Source: Ceratotherium simum simum
Lineage: Eukaryota > Chordata > Mammalia > Perissodactyla > Rhinocerotidae
Assembly (NCBI RefSeq): GCF_000283155.1
Contig: NW_004454216.1
Location: 7,293,081 to 7,357,080, forward strand
Direction of reading: 5' to 3'
Length of the DNA: 64,000 nt
Part shown: piece after piece, positions 49,501-54,690 of the stretch
Layout of the letters: the number at the start of each line of letters is the position of its first letter
Position numbering within the stretch: the stretch's first letter is position 1
Made by a program: the position numbers and the translations under genes
The notes under the pieces: model-generated
Databases searched by the model: none
Told to the model about the DNA's origin: nothing
Seen by the model: only the letters and a program-made list of their open reading frames with translations

Positions 49501-51082
49501 AAGGCACTCATTTTATTTCTCAGTATACACACATCGTTGGGCTCTTGAACAAAGCGTTCAGTGGAACTTCAATCTTCCTTACTGACTTCAGGCTGCAGGC
49601 CCCATAGAGAGCCATGATGGCGTACTTAAACAAGTTCACATTCAACTAAATGAAAAATGGTACATTTCAGTCAGCAGTCAAACATCAGGGGTGAACTGTA
49701 ATAAGGAGTCTCATTCAATTTTTTTATGTTTGCCTACAGACAGCTTCTAAGGCTCACCGCTCCTTCTTCCTCTTCTGTCCCTCAAACTGGCAAGCTGGTA
49801 AGAAAGTTTGGGTGGTCCCTCCTTTGGTGTGCGTGGGAGAGTCAAACCAAGCAAGCCCCTGTCCACACACAGAAACCCTCCCCCTGCCCCCACCCCTAAC
49901 TACAATAAAAGCCCAGAGCCAGCCGCCTTTCCTTGCCCTTTCAAGTCATTTCAGATCTGCTTGAGAAGCCTGCCCTGCTCTTCCCACATTATGTAAGTAT
50001 ATAAGTAATAAACCTTTATATATAAGTAATAAAACGTTTCATACCTTCATGGTGTGTGGGGGGCATCATCAGTTTCTATATCCAAATCAAATTTTGGGAG
50101 GGGGTCTATTCTGGCTTTGTAGAGTGGCTACATCACAATCCCTTCTCTCTCACTCATTAGTTGTGCGCTCACTGGCAGTCACTCAATCTGTTTTCTCCAC
50201 TCTACAGTAGGGGTAATAATTCTTTCTAGTCTAGACAATAAGCTTCTTGAGAGCAGGGATCATGTCTGTGTCACTCACCATCTTATCCCAAACACCCAGT
50301 GCCAGGGACATATGAATGAATGACTGACTGGGTTCCTGAATAGCTATCTTGCCTATTTCACAGTAATGGTTTGAGAATCAACTGAAATAGGACATTCATT
50401 CACTGGTTCATTCAACAATTATCTGAGTGCCTCTACAGTTTTGCAAACTGTAAAATGCTACTCAAATAAAAGGTATTACACTGATTGCAATTCTCTAAAA
50501 GTAAAATACATACTACATAGCCAATGTAAAATTAATGAGAATAGTAGGCTTTCGCCCCGAAGATTAATCAGTAAGTTCTTCCGTTTATCAAATAAGATAG
50601 TAAACGAGTAATAACACTAGTTGAAACCAAAAGCTTGGTGGACAGCACAGTGATTTACACTATCTAGAGTTCTGAGCCCTTTAATCAAGAGCTGATAGGT
50701 AAGGGCGGGGGTGAGACTGGGTCAACGTGAAATCGGGTCAGAATCCTGACAATGGAGCCTGAGTCAATGGGGCCTGAGCTGAGACATCTTGGAATAGGGC
50801 ATTTCAGGACCAAATTCCAGCACTGGGCGCCCACACAGAAGCAGCCGTTCCCCGCATCGCCCAGCGAGGGGAAGCTCGCAGGAAGCACAGGAACCGTTTC
50901 CTCGCTGACAACTTTCCAAATTACTCCAAGGAGCACCAAGAAAAAGGAGGGGGGGAATTCATTATCATAAACTGAGAGGGTTCCAGCAACCATCGTCAAG
51001 AAAACTACCAGGTGAAGCCACCGCTTGGGAACCCGCCCCAGCGGGGGCCACTTACCTGGCGGAGAGTCGGAAGACCCTCCAT
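12158..51082 (-). CDS. GRAMD1C: GRAMD1C (Aster-C), coding exons 1-6 of a split gene; 3' part outside window
   Basis: Six minus-strand exons join in frame: 51082-51056, 46213-46064, 27087-27003, 18393-18290, 17697-17602 and 12238-12158. Lengths of 27+150+85+104+96+81 nt give 181 codons with no stop, and every intron is GT-AG. The product reads as the N-terminus of GRAMD1C: an acidic, low-complexity lead (residues 10-45), the conserved [12 protein letters not shown] block (48-59), then the GRAM domain from about residue 70 to about 150, with [12 protein letters not shown], the [14 protein letters not shown] core and [12 protein letters not shown]. Known for the family: the GRAM domain binds anionic lipid and cholesterol at the plasma membrane, a later ASTER/VASt domain carries cholesterol to the ER, and a C-terminal helix anchors the protein in the ER. 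Those later parts (the family protein is about 660 residues) are not in the window, so the gene continues past position 1. Introns are L1-rich and span about 4.8, 19.0, 8.9, 0.6, 5.4 and more than 12 kb. Identification comes from recalled family sequence, not from a search. Confidence 0.93.
12439..12680 (+). repeat. ERE-type SINE just upstream of GRAMD1C exon 6
   Basis: Full-length copy of the 'ataaagtggaggaagatggg' subtype with poly-A. Perfect duplication aactgtatctt at 12428-12438 and 12681-12691. In transcription order it lies in intron 5, antisense, 200 bp before the exon 6 acceptor; its T-rich complement lies upstream of the exon. Confidence 0.95.
12693..13980. other. No recognisable feature
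   Basis: AT-rich intron 5 sequence; nothing coding or repetitive that I can name. Confidence 0.35.
13985..14215 (+). repeat. MIR SINE
   Basis: The core 'gttcatgtcctggctctccc', 'cactttt..ttagtttctccatctgcaaaatgag' layout and the later 'gtgagaacgaaatgagaaaa' match the MIR core and 3' part. Confidence 0.7.
14220..14860. other. Unassigned, with a short TA-rich run
   Basis: Contains 'tatatatatatgcatatatata' type sequence at 14530-14560 and a stretch (14280-14400) resembling an L1 3' UTR, too eroded to assert. Confidence 0.3.
14870..15470 (+). repeat. Degenerate minisatellite, about 57-75 bp units
   Basis: Units restart with tgtcagarc at 14870, 14929, 14986 and 15247, and with tcagagcc or tcagactc at 15016, 15123 and 15187; each continues with an 'aag(c/t)(a/g)gggtgagg' block and then 'ccacacacag...ggctgcc' like text. 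Spacing is irregular and copies are diverged. GC-rich against AT-rich flanks, and open in several frames, which explains the overlapping short ORFs. Confidence 0.7.
15720..16820 (+). repeat. Ancient L1M-like 3' region (tentative)
   Basis: Ordered segments such as agggggctcccactggccca, gtaactcattgaataaaaca, atgttaatttcttgatcttg and gtaggagaatgtctttgttg resemble an old L1M 3' UTR; the last two motifs recur at 51650-51760. Subfamily not assigned. Confidence 0.4.
16880..17025 (+). repeat. Polypyrimidine (CCTT/CT) tract
   Basis: About 145 bp almost wholly C/T, mostly ccttccttcc and ctctcttt units with few purines. On the GRAMD1C strand it is a purine run in intron 5, about 575 bp after exon 5. 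Confidence 0.85.
17030..17595. other. No recognisable feature
   Basis: AT-rich intron 5 DNA leading up to the exon 5 donor. Confidence 0.35.
17602..17697 (-). CDS. GRAMD1C: GRAMD1C exon 5 (GRAM domain)
   Basis: The acceptor TTTAG (17702-17698) is followed by [20 protein letters not shown] then [12 protein letters not shown], with donor GTGAAA (17601-17596). It has 32 codons, residues 123-154, phase 0 at both ends. The [14 protein letters not shown] stretch is the late GRAM-domain strand and loop region conserved through the Aster proteins. The GTGAAA donor departs most from consensus among those seen here and could be inefficiently used; this is inference. Confidence 0.92.
17965..17986. repeat. 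(CA)n microsatellite in GRAMD1C intron 4
   Basis: Eleven uninterrupted CA units in the 592-bp intron 4. Confidence 0.9.
18290..18393 (-). CDS. GRAMD1C: GRAMD1C exon 4 (GRAM domain core)
   Basis: The acceptor GTGTAG (18399-18394) is followed by two bases completing Asp88 and then 34 codons: [20 protein letters not shown] then [14 protein letters not shown]. The donor is GTAAGA (18289-18284). The [15 protein letters not shown] segment is the central beta-sheet signature of GRAM/PH-like domains of the GRAMD1 family. Encodes residues 89-122; ends in phase 0. Only 592 bp separate it from exon 5. Confidence 0.93.
18480..19215 (-). repeat. LINE-2, antisense
   Basis: Reverse-complement LINE-2 3' region in order: the ttcattcattcatttgttca terminal repeat, tgccctcatggaacacagtc, catgtgcaaaggccctgtgg, agtctcacaggccatggtag and, at the far end, caaggatgactccaaatatt. 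Inserted immediately upstream of exon 4 in transcription order. Confidence 0.8.
19220..19735. other. No recognisable feature
   Basis: AT-rich intron 3 sequence. Confidence 0.35.
19738..19922 (+). repeat. MER5A (hAT-Charlie) DNA transposon
   Basis: Starts atgcttctcaaatttcagat and runs through ttaaaatacagattgctagc, gagtttctgatgga, acaagctcccaggtgatggc to cacgggaaccactgcac, the whole length and order of MER5A. Confidence 0.85.
19925..21075. other. No recognisable feature
   Basis: AT-rich intron 3 DNA. Frames of 60-77 codons here match nothing and lack splice context. Confidence 0.35.
21080..21500 (+). repeat. Possible LTR-type interspersed repeat, family not named
   Basis: The segment with 'acatcaagggaggtaacacc', 'gtgggcatcttactccaaga' and 'gtgtgacaaatggtgctgtc' has the feel of a mammalian ERV LTR, but I cannot confirm ends or family. 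Confidence 0.3.
21500..22620. other. Mostly unassigned; a MER5-like scrap at 22065-22115
   Basis: 'gatcagagcgtctccaactt' then 'ataaattactgggg' resembles the first 50 bp of MER5. The rest shows nothing recognisable. Confidence 0.3.
23440..23530. repeat. AT-rich (TATAA)n tract
   Basis: Nearly pure A/T with repeated 'aaatatatatataaa' blocks inside the minus-strand L1. Confidence 0.8.
23656..23761 (+). repeat. ERE-type SINE, truncated by sequence gap
   Basis: Head of the 'catcctgag' subtype (the gccatgctgag equivalent) with intact A- and B-box regions (tggcttggcggttaagtgcg; ggttcggatccc). It breaks off exactly where the N run starts. Confidence 0.92.
23762..23951. other. Assembly gap, 190 N
   Basis: Uncalled bases. 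Frames crossing it are artefacts. Compared with the full copy at 2345-2645, the missing SINE remainder alone would be about 190 bp. Confidence 0.99.
25290..25900 (+). repeat. L1M-type 3' UTR fragment
   Basis: Contains the L1 3' UTR order: a 'tggatgagaatgaaaacttg' start, 'aatgtccctcaatagggaat', 'ggcagccattaaaagaatga' and 'agtgtgctcccatttaag'. Opposite orientation to the L1 next to it. Confidence 0.65.
26094..26330 (+). repeat. ERE-type SINE
   Basis: Subtype with the 'ataaagtggaggaagatggg' centre; two tail units. Flanked by aaataaagcactttt on both sides (to 26093 and 26331-26345). Confidence 0.94.
26346..26514 (+). repeat. 5'-truncated L1 3' end
   Basis: 'atgtacagcatagggaatac' to 'cttcaataaaaaaataaag', a common L1 3' end with poly-A. 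Followed by aaagcactttt (26515-26525), the same 11 bases that flank the SINE before it. Confidence 0.75.
26526..26996. other. Intron 3 flank of exon 3, no other feature
   Basis: AT-rich DNA with no repeat I can name, leading to the exon 3 donor. Confidence 0.4.
27003..27087 (-). CDS. GRAMD1C: GRAMD1C exon 3 (28 codons plus 1 base)
   Basis: The acceptor TTGCAG (27093-27088) is followed by [17 protein letters not shown] and [11 protein letters not shown]; the donor is GTAAAA (27002-26997). The exon encodes residues 60-87 and the first base of codon 88 (phase 1 end). It begins the GRAM domain: the FxxLPxxE/TEKLI segment is its first conserved stretch. The apparent reading through the donor into intron 3 is chance. 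Confidence 0.92.
29151..29390 (+). repeat. ERE-type SINE
   Basis: Full-length, very close to the family consensus, including ggttcggatcccgggcgcac. The target duplication aaaagac(gac)ctgggag on each side differs by three bases. Confidence 0.94.
30205..30530 (+). repeat. L1 3' UTR fragment with an internal short tandem repeat
   Basis: 'acaacatggatggacctaat' to 'taccttaataaaactagggg' is an L1 3' end. Within it, 30252-30308 repeats an 11-bp 'aatgtaggaca(t/g)' type unit about five times. Confidence 0.65.
30780..31147 (+). repeat. Probable L1 5'/ORF1-region fragment
   Basis: 'gagataga..aggtagatgtaatatttgaagcaacaatgg' and 'gcaaatctgatgaaagacaa' echo the L1 leader seen at 28700-28780. Confidence 0.45.
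31165..31578 (+). repeat. Young 5'-truncated L1 insertion with (TAAA)n tail
   Basis: The L1 3' UTR end from 'gaatactactcagccacaag' to a long (taaa)n at 31519-31570. Perfect 17-bp duplication aaagaatcctgaaagtt at 31148-31164 and 31580-31596. The intact duplication and long uniform tail mark it as recent. Confidence 0.92.
31600..32770. other. No firm assignment
   Basis: AT-rich intron 2 DNA. 32200-32640 resembles an old L1 3' UTR (gctcaatgcaatgcttatga, taaataaatttggaaacatt) but is too diverged to bound. Confidence 0.35.
32775..33235 (-). repeat. L1 3' UTR, minus strand
   Basis: Reverse-complement L1 3' end: 'attttattgagatataaatg', 'acaatgtgttgctctgatac' through 'tctgacttatctcacttagc'. Confidence 0.8.
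33600..33960. repeat. Ancient interspersed repeat, family not named
   Basis: 'aaatctcagtgcttacaaga', 'cattgtaggttggcaagagg' and 'gggcccagaaggaaaagaa' resemble a mammal-wide element, but I cannot name it reliably. Confidence 0.35.
34110..36235 (-). repeat. LINE-1 3' UTR and ORF2, minus strand
   Basis: Reverse-complement L1 from its 3' UTR (cattcacataccataaaatt at 34130) into ORF2 (ending at ttgtctagttcatctaggtt). The minus frame 35807-35478 keeps 109 codons of ORF2 C-terminal text ([20 protein letters not shown]). Confidence 0.85.
36240..38640 (+). repeat. LINE-1 ORF2 and 3' UTR, plus strand, internally deleted
   Basis: ORF2 text from 36260 (gaaccaatccaa-type endonuclease end) through the RT region around 37080-37430 (for example a [14 protein letters not shown] frame) to about 37970, then a jump to the 3' UTR (aactatcagatgacccagca) ending near 38640. 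Joined head to head with the minus-strand L1 before it. Confidence 0.8.
38645..39090. other. No recognisable feature
   Basis: AT-rich intron 2 DNA with an 'aatttaatttaatttaatt' run near 38820. Confidence 0.35.
39100..39945 (+). repeat. LINE-2, sense, internally deleted
   Basis: LINE-2 order: 'tctcccctgagattcaagtc', 'catatatccaatagcctact', 'caactcccaaagcctacttc', 'aggaatgattatccttgacc', then the 3' UTR 'ctggactgccagctccaaaa' and 'agaacagtctggtgcataga'. Confidence 0.8.
39960..40186 (+). repeat. 5'-truncated L1 3' end
   Basis: 'ataaacacatggataaagag' to 'gttataaaccaatatgacct' is the same L1 3' end family as 31165-31578. Flanked by aagaatat(c/t)cct(g/a)tctta at 39942-39959 and 40187-40204, 16 of 18 identical. 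Confidence 0.85.
40205..40830 (-). repeat. L1 5'/ORF1-region fragment, minus strand
   Basis: 'gaatattgccccttgctcat', 'cctattagattcacaatgga' and 'atacatctttcagcttactc' read as the complement of an L1 ORF1-side region. Confidence 0.55.
40835..42050. other. No recognisable feature
   Basis: Intron 2 sequence without a nameable repeat. Confidence 0.35.
42063..42281 (+). repeat. ERE-type SINE
   Basis: Subtype with the 'cagcaactagaaggatgtgc' centre, short A/T-rich tail (aataaataaataaaa). Perfect duplication aagattttca at 42053-42062 and 42282-42291. Confidence 0.95.
42292..43480. other. No recognisable feature
   Basis: AT-rich intron 2 DNA with short poly-A/T runs. Confidence 0.35.
43490..43620 (-). 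repeat. MIR fragment, antisense
   Basis: 'tttacaagtgaggcacctga' 'ggttgaacaacatactcaag' matches the reverse-complement MIR core. Confidence 0.6.
43640..44595. other. Unassigned
   Basis: Frames at 44039-44287 and 44218-44424 were read; they match no family I know and are not flanked by convincing splice sites. Considered non-coding. Confidence 0.3.
44598..44766 (+). repeat. MER5A (hAT-Charlie) DNA transposon
   Basis: 'ccagtgcttctcaaacttga' through 'tggttcagtaggtctgagct', 'gattctgcatttctaatcag' and 'ctgacaggtgacgccaagtc'. Second MER5A copy in the gene. Confidence 0.8.
44770..45400. other. No recognisable feature
   Basis: AT-rich intron 2 DNA. Confidence 0.35.
45410..45650 (-). repeat. MIR, antisense
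   Basis: 'ctcattttacagtggggaaa' then 'cagccaggttatgtgaccac' fits the reverse-complement MIR core. Confidence 0.55.
46064..46213 (-). CDS. GRAMD1C: GRAMD1C exon 2 (50 codons)
   Basis: The acceptor TTTCCAG (46220-46214) precedes [13 protein letters not shown], and the exon ends [10 protein letters not shown] followed by donor GTAATA (46063-46058). It encodes residues 10-59, in phase 0 at both ends. The first two-thirds is acidic and probably disordered ([15 protein letters not shown]). The last 12 residues are the conserved Aster-family lead into the GRAM domain. An open frame runs past both splice sites by chance, so a naive 82-residue ORF here is not the protein. Confidence 0.92.
46380..46590 (-). 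repeat. LINE-2 3' end, antisense
   Basis: 'gcaacaaatattttccaagt' 'actagagattcaaaaatgaa' 'tcagaagttcacagtcagct' matches the reverse-complement LINE-2 3' end. Confidence 0.7.
46590..46740 (+). repeat. Probable L1M 3' UTR scrap
   Basis: 'ctacaactcagcaatttaat' and 'aaccttactgtccattggtg' have the usual L1 3' UTR order. Confidence 0.45.
46745..47260 (+). other. Unassigned segment, possibly the ERV upstream part
   Basis: A purine-rich stretch with a run of Ala codons (gctgctgctgccacc at 46917) and an A-rich end. It adjoins the pol remnant below and may be degraded internal retroviral sequence, but no motif confirms it. Confidence 0.25.
47340..49720 (+). pseudogene. Endogenous retrovirus pol remnant (RT, RNase H, integrase), broken
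   Basis: Decayed pol in GRAMD1C intron 1, antisense to the gene. Reverse-transcriptase fingers/palm text lies at 47840-48150 in one frame, and the catalytic box at 48157-48177 reads YIDYILL, so the second catalytic Asp is replaced and a stop follows directly. The connection region is at 48357-48540 ([15 protein letters not shown]). RNase H traces span 48737-49330, ending TDSWATA and a stop. The integrase box GDQGTHFIS is at 49494-49520, followed by matching text to about 49660. Domain order is intact, but frameshifts and stops occur between all parts, so no functional protein is possible. The spacing and the FGFWRQ segment suggest an ERV-L-like (class III) element; class I is not excluded. 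A (CA)n tract (48583-48605) has grown inside it. Confidence 0.8.
48583..48605. repeat. (CA)n microsatellite inside the ERV remnant
   Basis: About eleven uninterrupted AC units between the RT and RNase H parts, breaking the frame further. Confidence 0.9.
49800..50110 (+). repeat. Possible 3' LTR of the ERV remnant
   Basis: Follows the integrase text. Contains 'aataaaagcccagagccagc' and two further aataaa signals (near 50005 and 50026) with C/T-rich R/U5-like sequence (cctgctcttccc). No TG...CA ends or duplicated flank could be fixed. Confidence 0.4.
50155..50475 (+). repeat. MIR split by a LINE-2 3' fragment
   Basis: MIR core text (gcagtcactcaatctgtttt, ctctacagtaggggtaataa) stops at about 50225. 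LINE-2 3' end text (acaataagcttcttgagagc, agggatcatgtctgtgtcac) runs to about 50320, then MIR 3' text (cttgcctatttcacagtaat) resumes. Confidence 0.6.
50480..51005. other. Intron 1 start, no named element
   Basis: Immediately downstream of exon 1 in transcription order. Moderately GC-rich toward 51000, merging into the CpG island; an A-run 'aagaaaaaggagg' at 50938. Confidence 0.4.
51056..51082 (-). CDS. GRAMD1C: GRAMD1C exon 1, coding part (start codon, 9 codons)
   Basis: The minus strand reads MEGLPTLRQ and then a consensus donor GTAAGT (51055-51050). The ATG at 51082-51080 has G at -3 and G at +4, a strong initiation context, and lies inside a CpG island. The GRAMD1C N-terminus I recall begins with a very similar nonapeptide, and the exon ends on a codon boundary, which fits exon 2 starting in phase 0. 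The exon is far too short for ORF callers and is recognisable only from the splice site and the family match. The 5' UTR extends to higher coordinates, but its start cannot be seen. Confidence 0.88.
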
Positions 51083-51108
51083 CGCGGCTCCCTCCGCCGC
51101 CGCCGTAC

Positions 51109-51120
51109 TGCGCACGCGCG
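51109..51120. promoter_or_regulatory. NRF1-type motif in the GRAMD1C promoter
   Basis: TGCGCACGCGCG matches the NRF1 consensus YGCGCAYGCGCR at every position. It lies 27 bp upstream of the GRAMD1C start codon, inside the CpG island. A match in GC-rich DNA is less surprising than elsewhere, so occupancy is inferred only. Confidence 0.55.
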
Positions 51121-51251
51121 CCCCGCCGCGGGGAGGGGGCGGCCAGGCGCGCGCCCTGCGCCCACCTCCGGCGCGCGCTCCGGGCTCCGGGTCCCGCGCG
51201 CCTCGCCAGCTCGCCGTCCGAGGGCCACCTCGGGTCCTGCCCGCGCGCCTT

Positions 51252-51265
51252 GCGCCCTCTGGCGG
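51252..51265 (-). promoter_or_regulatory. CTCF-type motif upstream of GRAMD1C
   Basis: The minus strand reads CCGCCAGAGGGCGC, a close fit to the CTCF core (CCRSYAGRKGGCR). It sits about 170 bp upstream of the start codon at the outer edge of the CpG island, oriented with the gene. Binding is inferred from motif only. Confidence 0.55.
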
Positions 51266-51830
51266 CAGTTGAGGACCCCTGCCTTTGGATAATTCAAGAA
51301 AGTACAGTAATGTTGATTTGTTAGCCCGGAGGCCAGTCTTTACTAGGGATCAGGATGAGCCCCTCTCATTACCCTGTCCTCCCAACCTCAAACTCCTGTG
51401 CCTACCGTGAAATGGCTTCTCGGCACAAGTCACCCCTCAAAGTTCCCCCTCTGCTTCTCACAAAATATACCCTGCTCCAAAGTGAGAAAAAGTGAATTGC
51501 GTAGCAAATCTTGCTCCTTCCAATAAGGGATTGAAGTTACTGATTAAAAGCTATTGAGTGTTGCAGATCCTGGTTCCCTAAAAAACAGCTGTAAAAGACG
51601 TTCTAGAACAGTTGGGGGAGACTGAATATGAAATGTGTATTACAGTTGGTGTTATAGAATAATAATGATTTATGGATAAGTTTATTGCTATTCCCTTATG
51701 GATAATTAATACTTTGTGGTTATGTTGGAAAATGTCTTTATTATTAGAAAATTCGTGCTCAAGTATGTGTGGGAGTGAAGCATCATGATGCCTGCAACTT
51801 GATTTCAAATGCTTCAACAAAGATACACGC

Positions 51831-52275
51831 CATAGACTGAATGTGTTCCCCACCCAAATTCATATGTTGATACATAATGCCCTTCTGCCATGTGAGGATG
51901 CCGTGAGAAGACTGGGGTCTATGAACAGGATGTGTAGTCTTACCAGACACCAAATCTGCCCGTGTCTTTTTTTTTTTTTTTTTCCCCAAAGCCCCAGTAG
52001 ATAGTTGTATGTCATAGCTGCACATCCTTCTAGTTGCTGTATGTGGGACGCGGCTTCAGCATGGCCGGAGAAGCAGTGCGTCGGTGTGCGCCCAGGATCC
52101 GAACCCGGGCCGCCAGCAGCAGAGCGCGCACTAACCGCTAAGCCACGGGGCCGGCCCTGCCCGTGTCTTGATCTTGTACTTTTCAGACTCCAGAACCATG
52201 AAAAATAAATGTTTGTTGTTTAAGCCATTCCAGCCTATGGTATTTCGGTCATAAGAGCCTGAATAGACTAAGACA
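51831..52275 (+). repeat. MLT1-type MaLR LTR, itself split by a SINE
   Basis: 'tagactgaatgtgttcccca', 'ccaaattcatatgttgatac' at the left; 'aataaatgtttgttgtttaa' 'gccattccagcctatggtat' and 'gactaagaca' at the right. The ERE at 51969-52157 interrupts it. Confidence 0.85.
51969..52157 (-). repeat. ERE-type SINE inside an MLT1 LTR
   Basis: Antisense copy of the 'cagcaactagaaggatgtgc' subtype. Perfect target duplication tgcccgtgtctt at 51957-51968 and 52158-52169. Confidence 0.95.
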
Positions 52276-52734
52276 ATGGATAAATAGAGAGCAAAATAGC
52301 AAAATGTTAACAATCATTGCATCTATGTGGAGGGTATACCACTGTTCAGTGATTCTTTTTCTATTTCTGTATGTTTGAAAATAATCATAATGTCAAGTTG
52401 AGGAGGGGGGAAAAGTCAAATCCAGTTCCACAAAAAGTCAGATATTGAGTGTATTTTTAAAATATCTATTAAATGCTGAAGGAAAAATTGCCTAATAAGA
52501 TAATCAAGAAAGGATAGGTTCTTGTCCTTGTCCTGCAAAATTTAGCATAAGCTGTGTTTTCCTTCAGTGTTGTGTATAAGAATAGGCTGAAGGAAAAATG
52601 ACTACCTATTCTTTGAACCAGAAGCCACACCAAGAATTCTACTTTGGATGGAAAGAGTTTAATATTGCTAGTATTTTTTTAAAGGTACAAGATGAATGTG
52701 GTCATTACGTAAAGTATTTTAAAACTGTTTAAAA

Positions 52735-53070
52735 TTTTTTTTAATTTTGAAACAATTTCAAACTTACAGAAAATTTGCAAATATGTTCCAATAAACTTTT
52801 CCCTGAGCCATTTGAGAGCAAACTATCAACACTGTCCCCTATCAACTCTGAATACTGTAGTGAATATTTCCTACATACAAGGACATTCTCCTAAACAATC
52901 ATAATATGGCCAAGAAAATTGGGAAATTAACATTACATTATTACCTTCTAATTCTCACACCCCATTAGAGTTCCACCAATTGTCCCAATAATGTCCTTTA
53001 TAGCAAAAGAATCTAGCCCCAATTCATGTGTTACAATTAGTTGCCACATCTCCTTCAATGTGCAGTGGGA
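52735..53070 (-). repeat. L1M-type 3' end, minus strand
   Basis: 'aacaatttcaaacttacaga' 'aaatttgcaaatatgttcca' and 'tttgagagcaaactatcaac' are the complement of an L1M 3' UTR. Confidence 0.6.
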
Positions 53071-53519
53071 AACATGCCCCCTGCACAGACTCCCTCCTCG
53101 TGCATCCCAGCCTAACACCACTTGCCCAGCCATCACGGTCACAGCATCCTACACTCTCCTCTCTCTGCTCAGGTACTAAAACCCTACGCAGTGCCATTCC
53201 CACTAAGGAGTTTAAACTATTTGTAAAAGCTGAAAAAATGAAAATAACCTAATAAAGGAAGATCCTGAGGTTGGGCTGAACAAATCACTATTCAGGTTTT
53301 AGACCCAATTTAAAACGAATGACATAATTTTTTAAAATCTAATTTTTAAAAAAAGAAGAGGAAAATAAAAGTGAATATCAAATCTCTTAAAGAGTAAAGA
53401 TTGTTTATGTTAAAAACAATGGAGGATATCATAAGAGAAAATTTAATAATTTCCACTAAAATGTAAAATTCCAAAGGTGGAAAAGTACATATTTTCAAAA
53501 GACAAAGACCTGATATCTT

Positions 53520-53960
53520 GATACGTAGAAATTTATTAAGAGACACAAATTTATTAACATTAAGAGACACAATAACATAGATGAATCTCAAAAACACAAC
53601 ATTAAGCAACAGAAACGAGTTACAGAAAAATACTTACAGTAAGATTCAGTTTATAGAATTTCAAAACATATAAAACCAAACATTACACAAAGGACACAAA
53701 TATAATAAAACACTAAAGAGAAGCAGGAAGATGATAAACACAAATTTCACTTTAAGAGGGAAGGAATGGGGACAGAACCAGGCAGGTACACAGGGAACTT
53801 CAAACTGGACCATGGATATAAAATTGTTTATAGTCGTTCTGGATACCTTACATATGTTTCATATATGTTCTATTATATAATTATTCTATCTACTCAATGG
53901 TCAATAACAGTAATTTTTAAAAATAGACCCTTCATTGATAAAATGAACAAAGGACGTAAG
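53520..53960 (+). repeat. Probable L1M 3' UTR
   Basis: 'acatagatgaatctcaaaaa' 'cacaacattaagcaacagaa' has the common L1 3' UTR order; eroded. Confidence 0.5.
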
Positions 53961-54106
53961 TGATGGTCCCGTTGGCTGGACAGGAAAAATGGCTGGCCCC
54001 AAAGTAAAAATTATCTGCGTTCAAATTTTGACTCCACTACATATTAGCTACTCACCTAATCTCTTGTGGCCTCTGTCCTCACTTGTTATAAAGAAATAGC
54101 AACAGT

Positions 54107-54360
54107 ACTGTATTAGACTGCTCGACTGCCCTAACAAAATACCACAGACTGGGGGTCTTAAATGACAGAAATTTATTCTCTTACAGTTTGGAGGCTAGAA
54201 GACCAAGACCCAGGTTCCAGTCGATTCAGTTTCTGGTGAGAACTCTCTTCCTGGCTGGCAAACGGCACCTTCTTGCTAAGTCCTCAAATACAGCCACACC
54301 GGGGGTTAGCACTTCAACATATTAATTTTAGGGGGACACAAACAGTCAGTCCATTACAAG
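54107..54360 (-). repeat. MLT1-type MaLR LTR, minus strand, internally deleted
   Basis: 'ccctaacaaaataccacaga' 'ctgggggtcttaaatgacag' 'aaatttattctcttacagtt' and, at the far end, 'gggggttagcacttcaacat'. The middle of the LTR is missing. Confidence 0.8.
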
Positions 54361-54478
54361 TACCAAGTCATAGTGGGCTCAAACGTGATGATCTATTTAA
54401 ATAGCACAGCCTCTCGCACACAGTAAATTTTCAATTAATATTTGCTCTTCTTAGTATATGATAATCAAAGAAATGCAT

Positions 54479-54678
54479 TTTCTTTTTTTTTTTCTGGTGA
54501 GGAAGATTGGCTCTGAGCTAATATCTGTGCCCATGTTCCTCTACTTTATGTATGGGACGCCATCACAGCATGGCTTGACAAGCAGTGCGCAGGTCCGCAC
54601 CTGGGATCCGAACCCAGGAACCCTGGGCTGCCGAAGCAGAGCGTGCAAGCCTAATCACTATGCCTTCGGGCCTGCCCC
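54479..54678 (-). repeat. ERE-type SINE
   Basis: Antisense copy of the 'ataaagt..ggaggaagatggg' subtype with perfect duplication aaagaaatgcat at 54467-54478 and 54679-54690. Confidence 0.95.
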
Positions 54679-54690
54679 AAAGAAATGCAT

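Larger units (their letters stand above)
51010..51275 (-). promoter_or_regulatory. GRAMD1C: CpG island promoter and 5' UTR of GRAMD1C
   Basis: The strongest CpG-dense block in the window spans the GRAMD1C start codon and about 200 bp upstream. It contains GC-box-like runs (ggggagggggcggcc near 51130) and no obvious TATA box, typical of a broad TATA-less housekeeping-type promoter. Transcription would run toward lower coordinates. The exact start site cannot be read from sequence. Confidence 0.8.
51570..52430 (+). repeat. L1M-type 3' UTR, split by an MLT1 LTR
   Basis: Left part 'actttgtggttatgttggaa', 'aatgtctttattattagaaa', 'gatgcctgcaacttgatttc' to about 51830; right part 'aaaatgttaacaatcattgc', 'atctatgtggagggtatacc' from about 52277. 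The complement of the same 3' end family is seen at 52735-53070. Confidence 0.6.
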
